From the NCBI GenBank assembly GCA_049646585.1, contig JBARWC010000153.1:1-64000 (forward strand): a stretch of DNA of 64,000 nucleotides, written 5' to 3'. The translations under genes and the position numbers were made by a program. Positions 41,426-49,227 of this stretch are shown here, one piece after another. How positions within the stretch are numbered: position 1 is the stretch's first letter; each line of letters starts with the position of its first letter. The DNA comes from G025836975 sp049646585. GTDB taxonomy: Bacteria > Pseudomonadota > Gammaproteobacteria > Burkholderiales > Burkholderiaceae_B. A model generated the notes under the pieces. The model had not been told where the DNA came from. It saw only the letters and a list, made by a program, of their open reading frames with translations, and did no database searches.

Positions 41426-42790
41426 ATGAAAGTATTGTGTGATACAAAGTTTATGGAAAAAACAGTTATAAGCACTGTGCCTAAGAGTGTTGTCACTGGA
41501 CTATTAATAGTTCCGCTGGTGTTGATGAGCTTGGGTGATCTACGAAACGAGGTTACTCCACTTGGTTATTGGGTATTGTGGGGTATTTGGGCCGTAGCCA
41601 CGACAGTTGTCTTGTCTCCTTGGCGCTCGCATATCGTTCGGCAACAACCTCCCCTTCTTATATTGCTATCTTTCGGGGTGTTGATCTCCGGAATGGTGTT
41701 ATCGGGGCTGGTTAATCATGACACGGCATCGATATATCAAGCGGTGAAGATTTCAGTTATTTGCGGGTTATTCCTGGTGATGTGGCTGATGGCAGTTCGC
41801 TTAAGCCCCCCTCAAGTGCTTGTTGCAATGTATTTGGCGGTAGCTGTATCGGTGTTATGTTTTTTTGTGTTGGCGTTGTTCGGTGGGCATTTAGAAAATA
41901 TCGAGGGCCGCCAAGGCAGCATATTTGCGTGGTTTGGTTCCATGTGGAAGGCCGGTGCATTTTTTCTTCCTGTGTTTATCGCTGATCTGATTGTGCGACC
42001 CAAGGCCTGGGCTATAAACAGCTTTGCAATTGCCGCGTGCCTGTTTTTAGTTTTGCTTGATGGCAGCCGCACCGGACTACTACTGATCATTGCTGTTTTA
42101 GGCGCTAGCGGCGTAATGCTCTGGTGGCGTAGGGATCTCGGGCCAGTGCTTCGACGCCCGAAATGGGTTTTACTGGCCGCGTGTTGCCTCGGGGGGCTAT
42201 TTTTGATTAACGCCGCTATAAAAACCCAAACCAGTTCCCGCTCTGTAATCGTAGTAGCCGGCGTGGCTAAAGCGACTGAACCCGTGGCGCCAGCGCCAAC
42301 TCCACCGCCTGAGCTTGGCTCGACGCTGGGAAAATTTGAAAACGTTGCAGAGAGTGCACTAGCGCCTCTTGTTAAAACGCGCCTGGGTAGTGGAGATGAT
42401 GCACGAGTAACATTGTTGAGAAACGGGTTTATGAAGGTGGCTGCGTGCTTGCCCTTGGGTTGCGGCTTCGGCTCAACGGCCTCTGAGATCAGCACAGGTG
42501 CGTCTTTGTACGTACACAATGCTTACCTAGCTGCATCAGCGGATTTCGGTATGCTCGGCTTGATCGGAATGCTGGGGTTCTTGTTGTGTTCAATATTGCC
42601 GCTTCGCCTTATGTTAGATAGGTCAGCCCCTTCTACACAGGCTTATTATGTGGGAGGGTTGGCGGGGTCGGGATTGGCGTATAGCGCTACTTTGGCGCTG
42701 CACACATTTACCAGCGAGATGTCGGAGTGGGGTTATCTAGTCTTTGCTCTGGCCTTTGCTTGGTCTTTTTTCCGACGGTGCGATGGGTAA
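41426..42790 (+). CDS. O-antigen ligase/polymerase-like membrane protein
   Basis: About 454 residues from the ATG at 41426; ATG 41453 is equally possible and no ribosome site is obvious. Roughly twelve hydrophobic segments. The large periplasmic loop (residues about 260-360) is Pro-rich, then follows RVTLLRNGFMKVAACLPLGCGFGST and ASLYVHNAYLAASADFGMLGLIGMLGFLL, the Wzy_C pattern of polymerases and ligases. The stop overlaps the flippase start by eight bases. Which of the three such proteins in the locus is polymerase and which is ligase cannot be told by sequence. Confidence 0.85.
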   Translation: MKVLCDTKFMEKTVISTVPKSVVTGLLIVPLVLMSLGDLRNEVTPLGYWVLWGIWAVATTVVLSPWRSHIVRQQPPLLILLSFGVLISGMVLSGLVNHDTASIYQAVKISVICGLFLVMWLMAVRLSPPQVLVAMYLAVAVSVLCFFVLALFGGHLENIEGRQGSIFAWFGSMWKAGAFFLPVFIADLIVRPKAWAINSFAIAACLFLVLLDGSRTGLLLIIAVLGASGVMLWWRRDLGPVLRRPKWVLLAACCLGGLFLINAAIKTQTSSRSVIVVAGVAKATEPVAPAPTPPPELGSTLGKFENVAESALAPLVKTRLGSGDDARVTLLRNGFMKVAACLPLGCGFGSTASEISTGASLYVHNAYLAASADFGMLGLIGMLGFLLCSILPLRLMLDRSAPSTQAYYVGGLAGSGLAYSATLALHTFTSEMSEWGYLVFALAFAWSFFRRCDG

Positions 42791-44093
42791 AGACGCTTCT
42801 GGCAAAACTGTGGCAAAAAATGCGGCCGCATTGTATCTGGTCCAGTTTGTATCTTTTCTGATTCCGATTGCGGAGGTTTCCGTACTTGCTCGAAGCTTGG
42901 GCATAGAAATATACGGTCAAATCCTTTTTTGCCAAGCATTGGCGCTTACCGGATCCCTGCTGGTAGAGTATGGGTTCAATATAAACGCCGCGCAACAGGT
43001 TGCTGTTCATCGGAAACACCCTGGGGAGTTACGTGAACTATTCACGCAAATCATGCTTGCAAAGATCATGCTTGCATTCCCCTTTGTGCTCCTGCTTTTG
43101 GTGGCATGGACGCTAGGCCTGCTTGATAACTATGTGCCCAGTGGGCAGTTGTTGTTGTTTGTGCTTGCCTATTTCGTGGCCTTCGGTTTTAGCCCTATGT
43201 GGTATTTTCAAGGGATAGAGCGGATGGCGTTTCCAGCGATGTTGGATGTAGCGTTGCGTCTGTCTGGCCTAACTGTATTAATCATCATTGTGCACACGCC
43301 AGACGATTTTTACATGGCTTTACCCTTACTGGCGATTCCTCCAGTATTGAATACGGGGCTTACCCTATATTGGGCGGGGCACCTTGTGGGACGACTACCT
43401 GCCGTGAGTATTAGAGACGCCTGGCGTCAAATCCGGCAAGGCTTCCATTTTTTTGTTTACCGCAGTGCAAGTAATCTGGCGTTGTCAGCGGTGCCCGTAT
43501 TGCTAGGCGTGTCCGCAGGCCAGCGTGCAGTTGGGGAATTTGCTCCTCCAGAAAAATTGATTAAAGGCATGACTAGCCTGGCCCTTCCTTTCCTTACTGC
43601 CATATTTCCTTTTTTTGCGCGTGAATTTCATCCAGACGGCGAGCGGCAGGGAGCCGCTTCGTATAAACAGCCGATGCTGGTCATTGCCTTGATAGGAGCC
43701 ATAGCGCTTATAGGCTCCGCTGTAGGGCTTTGGCTGGGACCATGGGTGCTGGACGCATTGCTCGGAACCCACGTACCCGAATCGCTTTCAGTTTATTACG
43801 TGCTGATTGGTTTAGTGCCGTTACGAATCATCAATCAAAGCATCGCCTTGGTGTTGCTGATACCCGCAGGCAGAGCGCAGTCTTGTAGTTATGCAATCTC
43901 TTTTTTCTCTATTGCCGGCTTGCTGGCGGGGGCTTGGCTCGCTACCCGTCAAGGTGGCTATGGTATGGCCTGGGGGCTGCTTATCTGCGAGATACTATTG
44001 TGGCTGGTATTGATGATGATCGCGACTGGCTTGATTATGTCATCATCGGCCAATGTTAAAGGCGCATCAACCGACCAGATAGATCGCTTATGA
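42783..44093 (+). CDS. Wzx-type oligosaccharide flippase (MOP superfamily)
   Basis: Flips lipid-linked sugar units across the inner membrane. 436 residues from the ATG at 42783. Twelve or more membrane segments, with the N-terminal pattern AKNAAALYLVQFVSFLIPIAEVSVLARSLGIEIYGQILFCQAL typical of polysaccharide translocases. Overlaps both neighbours (eight bases with the polymerase-like gene, four with the following glycosyltransferase). A second, unrelated flippase gene lies at 51198. Confidence 0.9.
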   Translation: MGKDASGKTVAKNAAALYLVQFVSFLIPIAEVSVLARSLGIEIYGQILFCQALALTGSLLVEYGFNINAAQQVAVHRKHPGELRELFTQIMLAKIMLAFPFVLLLLVAWTLGLLDNYVPSGQLLLFVLAYFVAFGFSPMWYFQGIERMAFPAMLDVALRLSGLTVLIIIVHTPDDFYMALPLLAIPPVLNTGLTLYWAGHLVGRLPAVSIRDAWRQIRQGFHFFVYRSASNLALSAVPVLLGVSAGQRAVGEFAPPEKLIKGMTSLALPFLTAIFPFFAREFHPDGERQGAASYKQPMLVIALIGAIALIGSAVGLWLGPWVLDALLGTHVPESLSVYYVLIGLVPLRIINQSIALVLLIPAGRAQSCSYAISFFSIAGLLAGAWLATRQGGYGMAWGLLICEILLWLVLMMIATGLIMSSSANVKGASTDQIDRL

Positions 44094-45190
44094 GAATTTT
44101 GCTCATCACTACAGGCTTGATGCTTGGAGGGGCGGAGCGGCAGGTCGTCGATCTGGCAGACCGCCTGGCAGACCGCGGGCACGATGTGGCGATTGCTTAT
44201 CTGGCTGGCGATGCACAGGTCCATCCATGTAATGGGCGCGTCGAATTGCATCCCTTGTATTGCACGAAATCTGTCCGGGGCATGGTGGCAGGCTGCTTAC
44301 GGTTACGTACATTAATTCGCCAATGGAATGCAGATGTAGTCCATAGCCATATGGTTCATGCCAACCTGATCGCGCGGTTGCTACGGCTGATCACTCCAAT
44401 GCCGAAATTGGTTTGTACGGCTCATAGCACCAGAGAAGGGGGCAGAACAGTCGAGCTGGCTTATCGGATTACTGATTTTTTGGCTACCATCTCCACAAAT
44501 GTAAGCCGCGAAGCCGTAGAGGCTTTTGAACAAAACGGTGCAGTCCCTAAGGGCAGAATGATTCCGGTATTCAATGGAATCGATTTAAACAGATTCCCTT
44601 TTGCGCAGGAATTGCGTTGCGAATCCAGACAGCGTTTATTTCCCCATCCTGGCAAACAGATGATCCTGGCTGTCGGCAGGCTGGTGGTCGAGAAGAATTA
44701 CAGTGCTCTGCTGCAAGTCTTTGCCAACGTAAAAAAGGCCATGCCCAAGGTAGAGCTTTGGATTGCCGGCGGTGGTGACTTACATGCGCAGCTTGAGCAA
44801 CAAAGCTCTAGCTTATTATTGAATGATAGCGTTAAATTTTTGGGGGTTAGGGCTGATATCCCCGACTTGATGCGTGCAGCCGATGTATTTGTATTGCCCT
44901 CGCTGCTTGAAGGATTTGGCTTGGTGGTTGCCGAGGCCATGGCATCTGGCACCGTCACTGTGGCGACAGATGCGGGGGGGGTGGCAGAGGTCATGAATGG
45001 TATTGGGTTTTGCGTGCCGGTTGGCAACCAAGCGGCTTTAGAGGCGGCACTATTGCAGGCGTTGGAACTGCCCATAGATCAGGCAAAAGCGCTGGGCCAG
45101 GCTGGTCGGCGGCACATTGAGGGCAACTTCGATATCAATCAAATCACTGATCGCTGGCTTGATATTTATCACGGCATTTATCCATGTTGA
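44090..45190 (+). CDS. Glycosyltransferase family 4
   Basis: Retaining GT-B glycosyltransferase, cytoplasmic, 366 residues. N-terminal ITTGLMLGGAERQVVDLADRLADRGHDV and C-terminal ILAVGRLVVEKNYSALLQVFANV, ADVFVLPSLLEGFGLVVAEAMASGTVTVATDAGGVAEV (the EX7E nucleotide-sugar region). Start overlaps the flippase stop (ATGA). It adds one sugar of the repeat unit; donor and acceptor are not predictable here. Confidence 0.93.
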   Translation: MRILLITTGLMLGGAERQVVDLADRLADRGHDVAIAYLAGDAQVHPCNGRVELHPLYCTKSVRGMVAGCLRLRTLIRQWNADVVHSHMVHANLIARLLRLITPMPKLVCTAHSTREGGRTVELAYRITDFLATISTNVSREAVEAFEQNGAVPKGRMIPVFNGIDLNRFPFAQELRCESRQRLFPHPGKQMILAVGRLVVEKNYSALLQVFANVKKAMPKVELWIAGGGDLHAQLEQQSSSLLLNDSVKFLGVRADIPDLMRAADVFVLPSLLEGFGLVVAEAMASGTVTVATDAGGVAEVMNGIGFCVPVGNQAALEAALLQALELPIDQAKALGQAGRRHIEGNFDINQITDRWLDIYHGIYPC

Positions 45191-45987
45191 CTATTCTGAC
45201 GCCTACCTATAATCGTAGGCATACTTTGCCTCGCTTATATCAAAGTTTACAGGATCAAAGCTCGAAGGAGTTCGAATGGCTGCTTGTGGATGACGGAAGC
45301 ACAGATGAAACGAAGCAGTGGTTTGACGCGCTGGATGGCAATCGCAGCTTTGTGGCCAGATTGATAAAGCAAGAAAATGGCGGAAAGCATGTTGCCGTCA
45401 ATACCGGGGTGGCTCAGGCGAAAGCGGGCTGGGTATTTATTGTCGATAGTGACGATGCCTTGACCCCTGATGCGGTAGAAATTGTGGTCGCAGCATTGGC
45501 TGATAGGTCTACTCAAGGGAATGTTGCCGGAGTCTGTTTCCGCAAGTGCGATTTCGAGGGTAGGCTGGTGGGGCAGGCTTATTCAGGAGTCGCAACGCCT
45601 TTCGTATCTCAACCGACACGTGTGGGGCGTATGGTGGCGGGCGACTTGGCTTACGTTTTTCGCCGCGACATTATGGCCTCTATGCCTTTTCCTGTGATTG
45701 ACGGTGAAAAATTTGTCCCTGAGTTATACATCTGGAATAAGATCAGTGATCAGGGCGATATATGGTTCTATCTGGATAAGGTCATCTACCGTTGTGATTA
45801 TTTGCCGGATGGATACACCCGAAATTTTAACGAGCATTTGAAACGTCATCCGCGCGGCTTTTTTTTGTTCTACTCATCGCAGATTGCCAGGGAATCCGAT
45901 TTGTTGGGCAAGGCCAAGGCAGCTATACGGGCCATCCAATGCGGCATCTATATTGTGCGTAAATCATTGCTGAAGAAATGGGCATAA
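45184..45987 (+). CDS. Glycosyltransferase family 2
   Basis: Inverting GT-A enzyme of 267 residues. Starts MLTILTPTYNRRHTLPRLYQSLQDQ with WLLVDDGSTDETKQWF, and carries the metal-binding DSDDA in AGWVFIVDSDDALTPDAVE. Overlaps the previous gene by seven bases and precedes the next glycosyltransferase by four, so these genes form one transcription unit. Probably transfers one residue of the repeat unit on the cytoplasmic face. Confidence 0.92.
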   Translation: MLTILTPTYNRRHTLPRLYQSLQDQSSKEFEWLLVDDGSTDETKQWFDALDGNRSFVARLIKQENGGKHVAVNTGVAQAKAGWVFIVDSDDALTPDAVEIVVAALADRSTQGNVAGVCFRKCDFEGRLVGQAYSGVATPFVSQPTRVGRMVAGDLAYVFRRDIMASMPFPVIDGEKFVPELYIWNKISDQGDIWFYLDKVIYRCDYLPDGYTRNFNEHLKRHPRGFFLFYSSQIARESDLLGKAKAAIRAIQCGIYIVRKSLLKKWA

Positions 45988-45991
45988 CAAT

Positions 45992-47113
45992 ATGGCCAAG
46001 GTTGTAGTTCTTGCCCACCACGCCGTTTCATTGCTGAACTTTCGGCGTCATTTTATCCGAGATCTTGTTGCTCAAGGAGCGCAGGTTTTTTGCTTGGCGC
46101 CGGACTATGATCGTCCTTCGCGCGAAGAGGTTCAAGCTTTGGGCGCAGTCCCAATGGATTACTGCTTGGCCCGTACGGGGATGAATCCCATACGCGATGT
46201 TAGAGACATGCTTTTACTGCTGCGTATGCTTCACCGACTGAAGCCGGATGTGACGTTCGCATTTTCGATCAAGCCGGTAATTTACGGCACCTTTGCCGCA
46301 TGGTTGGCTAGAGTGCCACGGCGTGTCGTTATGATAGAAGGGGCCGGATATGTATTCACAGCGGGTGGTATTCCACCCGGCTGGCGGCGCCGTGGTTTGC
46401 GCTGGATAGTCGAAAAACTGTATCGAACGGCTTTATCGCGCGCCCATAGGGTTATTTTCCTGAATCCAGATGACTTGCAGGAGTTCGTCGAAAGAAAGCT
46501 GGCAAACCCTAACCGTACCGCGCTATTGGGTGGTATAGGGGTGGATTTGGACGAATGGGCCGTGGCACCGCCAGTATATGAGCCGGTAACCTTCCTGCTG
46601 GTGGCCCGCCTGCTTCGAGAAAAAGGAATCCTGGAGTATGTTGAGGCCGCCCGGTGTATTAAGCGCGTTCATCCTGCCGTACGATTCATTCTGCTAGGTG
46701 GTTTGGATACCAATCCGGGCGCATTAAGCAGGCAGGAGATTGACGCATGGGTGAAAGAAGGCATTCTTGAGTGGCCAGGGCACGTTGTGGTTCAGCCGTG
46801 GATTGCGAAGTCCAGTGTCTTTGTCTTGCCTTCTTATCGAGAAGGAGTTCCGCGCAGCACGCAAGAAGCGATGGCTATGGGGCGTCCGATCATTACTACC
46901 GATGCACCGGGTTGTCGCGAAACGGTTGTGAATGGCTATAACGGCTTTCTGGTGCCTGTACGCGATATTAATCGGCTGATGCATGCCATGCTTTGCTTTG
47001 TGAAGTCGCCAGATCTGATATTACCGATGGGAGCGGCAAGTCGTGAGATAGCGGAAGAGCTTTTCGACGTAAAGAAAGTAAATGCCGTTTTATTGAAATG
47101 GCTATATACCTGA
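45992..47113 (+). CDS. Glycosyltransferase family 4 (PglA/CapM-like)
   Basis: 373 residues. N-terminus VVVLAHHAVSLLNFRRHFIRDLVAQGAQVFCLAPDYD, then PDVTFAFSIKPVIYGTFAAWLARVPRRVVMIEGAGYVF; C-terminal FLLVARLLREKGILEYVEAA, SVFVLPSYREGVPRSTQEAMAMGRPIITTDAPGCRETV. This pattern matches GT4 enzymes that add HexNAc to a lipid-linked first sugar. It ends this first transcription unit; about 195 bases follow before the regulator. Confidence 0.92.
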   Translation: MAKVVVLAHHAVSLLNFRRHFIRDLVAQGAQVFCLAPDYDRPSREEVQALGAVPMDYCLARTGMNPIRDVRDMLLLLRMLHRLKPDVTFAFSIKPVIYGTFAAWLARVPRRVVMIEGAGYVFTAGGIPPGWRRRGLRWIVEKLYRTALSRAHRVIFLNPDDLQEFVERKLANPNRTALLGGIGVDLDEWAVAPPVYEPVTFLLVARLLREKGILEYVEAARCIKRVHPAVRFILLGGLDTNPGALSRQEIDAWVKEGILEWPGHVVVQPWIAKSSVFVLPSYREGVPRSTQEAMAMGRPIITTDAPGCRETVVNGYNGFLVPVRDINRLMHAMLCFVKSPDLILPMGAASREIAEELFDVKKVNAVLLKWLYT

Positions 47114-47203
47114 AAGTATGTTCTGTACCTTCTAAGTTAAGGCAAGCATTACCATATGAAGAGCTTTCGGATGTCTTATCTATGTTGATTTAGTTCGATA
47201 TGC

Positions 47204-47209
47204 TATAGT
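47204..47209 (+). promoter_or_regulatory. Extended -10 promoter before the EPS regulator
   Basis: TATAGT preceded by TGC, an extended -10 element, without a good -35. Transcription would start near 47216, giving a leader that contains the short ORF at 47241-47300. Confidence 0.4.
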
Positions 47210-47240
47210 GCGTTCAGTGTTTGAACGAATAAAGGACTTG

Positions 47241-47300
47241 ATGATAAAGCACGTTCCCACATTGCCGTACTTGCTAGCATATTGGCAGCGTGCAAAGTAG
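47241..47300 (+). CDS. Short upstream ORF (19 codons) in the leader of the EPS regulator
   Basis: ATG at 47241 with AAAGGA five to nine bases upstream, an ideal ribosome site; it encodes MIKHVPTLPYLLAYWQRAK and stops nine bases before the ATG of the regulator. Translation of this peptide would end next to the regulator's ribosome site (AGAGAG), allowing coupling. The peptide is hydrophobic in the middle and resembles nothing I know. Whether it is translated is unproven. Confidence 0.45.
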   Translation: MIKHVPTLPYLLAYWQRAK

Positions 47301-47308
47301 AGAGTGTA

Positions 47309-47647
47309 ATGAAATCAATATCTGATTCTCATTTATATGAAGAAAGCCATCTGAAAATGCTGCGTCTGCTTGAGTCTAATCCAGGTATGAGCCAACGAGA
47401 ATTAGCAGATGAATTAGGCGTAAGTTTAGGTAAGATCAATTATTGCATCAAAGCTTTGGTGGACAAGGGTATGGTCAAAATGCAGAATTTTCGCAATAGC
47501 CAGAATAAGCTGGCTTATGCATATTTGCTAACACCTGCCGGGCTAACGACCAAGACTGAATTAGCTGCTCGATATCTGAAAATAAAGATAGCAGAATACG
47601 AGGTGCTTAAACAAGAAATTGTTCAGTTGCAGAATGAGGCGGATTAG
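47309..47647 (+). CDS. MarR family EPS-associated transcriptional regulator
   Basis: 112 residues from the ATG at 47309. A winged helix spans residues 9-75: SHLKMLRLLESNPGMSQRELADELGVSLGKINYCIKALVDKGMV. A C-terminal coiled coil follows (AARYLKIKIAEYEVLKQEIVQLQNEAD). This arrangement defines the small EPS-associated MarR-type family found within exopolysaccharide and O-antigen clusters. It lies at the head of the second transcription unit, before the WlbA/WlbB genes, and probably regulates the locus; its signal is unknown. Confidence 0.9.
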   Translation: MKSISDSHLYEESHLKMLRLLESNPGMSQRELADELGVSLGKINYCIKALVDKGMVKMQNFRNSQNKLAYAYLLTPAGLTTKTELAARYLKIKIAEYEVLKQEIVQLQNEAD

Positions 47648-47701
47648 TATAAAGCTAACGCCCCATAAAAACTTAAAAATTTTTATCACTAAAAACTTCC
47701 T

Positions 47702-48646
47702 ATGAAAAACTTTGCTCTTATTGGTGCTGCTGGATATATTGCACCGCGTCATATGCAAGCCATCAAGGCAACAGGTAACGATCTTGTGGCCGCCCTTGAT
47801 CCTAATGATTCGGTAGGGATTATCGATAGTCATTTTCCGAATGCGGAATTTTTTACTGAATTTGAGCGGTTTGATCGTCACATCGATAAAATGCGTCGCT
47901 TGAATAAGTCTAATAGTATCGATTATGTCTCCATTTGCTCGCCGAATTATTTGCATGATTCGCACATGCGGTTCGCATTGCGCTCAGGAGCAGATGCGAT
48001 TTGCGAAAAGCCTCTAGTATTGAATCCTTGGAATATAGATGGCTTGCAAGAGATTGAACGTGATACGGGGCAGCGAGTCAATACGATCCTACAATTAAGG
48101 GTGCATTCGGCCATTGTTGCTCTGCGAGAAAAGGTACGCAGTCAAAACAAAGCGACTAAGCATGAGGTCGATCTGACCTACATTACTTCGCGCGGCCATT
48201 GGTATCTACAGTCGTGGAAAGGCGATTTAAAAAAATCTGGCGGTATTGCAACCAATATTGGCGTGCATTTTTTTGACATGCTGCATTATATCTTCGGGAA
48301 ATTACAGACTAACGTGGTACATGCTAATGAGGAAACTCATGCGGCTGGCTATTTGGAATATGAGCATGCTCGAGTGCGCTGGTTCCTCTCTGTAGACTAT
48401 AAAGATGTCCCAGCGGCCCAGCAAGAGCAGGGTCAACGCACTTATCGGTCGATAACTGTAGACGGAGAAGAGATTGAGTTTTCCGGTGGCTTTACCGACT
48501 TACATACTCGTAGCTATGAGGAAATTCTGGCGGGCCGTGGGTTTGGTTTAGAAGAGAATAGGGTAGCAATTGAGACCGTATCTACGATTCGTGACGCCGT
48601 AGTTGCTCCGCTAACAGGTGATTACCATCCTTTTTTAAAAAAATGA
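47702..48646 (+). CDS. wlbA: WlbA/WbpB-type UDP-GlcNAc-uronate 3-dehydrogenase (Gfo/Idh/MocA)
   Basis: Oxidises UDP-GlcNAcA at C3, the first committed step to 2,3-diacetamido-2,3-dideoxy uronic acids. 314 residues. NAD loop FALIGAAGYIAPRHMQAI at the N-terminus, DYVSICSPNYLHDSHMRFALRSGADAICEKPLVLNP, and ITSRGHWYLQSWKGDLKKSGGIATNIGVHFFDML; all match the Bordetella WlbA/Pseudomonas WbpB group. Its stop overlaps wlbB by four bases. The aminotransferase (WlbC/WbpE) and the UDP-GlcNAc 6-dehydrogenase needed for the pathway are not in the window, so they should lie beyond 64 kb or elsewhere. Confidence 0.93.
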   Translation: MKNFALIGAAGYIAPRHMQAIKATGNDLVAALDPNDSVGIIDSHFPNAEFFTEFERFDRHIDKMRRLNKSNSIDYVSICSPNYLHDSHMRFALRSGADAICEKPLVLNPWNIDGLQEIERDTGQRVNTILQLRVHSAIVALREKVRSQNKATKHEVDLTYITSRGHWYLQSWKGDLKKSGGIATNIGVHFFDMLHYIFGKLQTNVVHANEETHAAGYLEYEHARVRWFLSVDYKDVPAAQQEQGQRTYRSITVDGEEIEFSGGFTDLHTRSYEEILAGRGFGLEENRVAIETVSTIRDAVVAPLTGDYHPFLKK

Positions 48647-49227
48647 ACTACACCAAACACAACACCGCAATTGTCGATGATGGTGCACAGATAGGCGAAG
48701 GCTCACGCGTTTGGCATTTCGTTCATATTTGTGCGGGAGCGAAAATAGGGAAAGGAGTGTCTCTCGGTCAGAATGTGTTTGTTGGCAATAAAGTTGTTAT
48801 TGGCGACCACTGTAAGATACAAAATAATGTGTCAGTGTACGATAATGTGATTCTAGAGGCTGGTGTGTTCTGCGGGCCAAGCGTTGTATTTACAAATGTC
48901 TATAACCCACGCTCTTTTATTGAGCGCAAAAACGAATACCGAAACACTTTAGTTAAGAAGGGCGCTACGCTGGGTGCTAATTGCACAATCGTATGCGGCG
49001 TAACGATAGGTGAATTTGCATTCGTTGGGGCGGGGGCAGTGGTTAACAAAGATGTGCCTGAGTATGCCTTGGTAGTTGGGGTGCCAGGGCGGCAGATTGG
49101 TTGGATGAGTGAGCATGGAGAGCAATTGGATTTGCCTTTAACTGGAGAGGGCGAAGCGATATGTGCGGCAACAGGGGCTGCATATAAATTGCATAATGGA
49201 GCGGTGCAAAAAAGAGATTCGGAGTAA
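48643..49227 (+). CDS. wlbB: WlbB/WbpD-type UDP-3-amino-uronate N-acetyltransferase (left-handed beta-helix)
   Basis: Acetylates the C3 amino group to give UDP-2,3-diacetamido-uronic acid. 194 residues made largely of hexapeptide repeats (GAQIGEGSRVWHFVHICAGAKIGKGVSLGQNVFVGNKVVIGDHC), with NVYNPRSFIERKNEYRNTLVKKGATLGANCTIVCG, a segment typical of WlbB/WbpD. Overlaps wlbA at its start (ATGA) and the acyltransferase at its stop (TAATG). Confidence 0.93.
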   Translation: MNYTKHNTAIVDDGAQIGEGSRVWHFVHICAGAKIGKGVSLGQNVFVGNKVVIGDHCKIQNNVSVYDNVILEAGVFCGPSVVFTNVYNPRSFIERKNEYRNTLVKKGATLGANCTIVCGVTIGEFAFVGAGAVVNKDVPEYALVVGVPGRQIGWMSEHGEQLDLPLTGEGEAICAATGAAYKLHNGAVQKRDSE

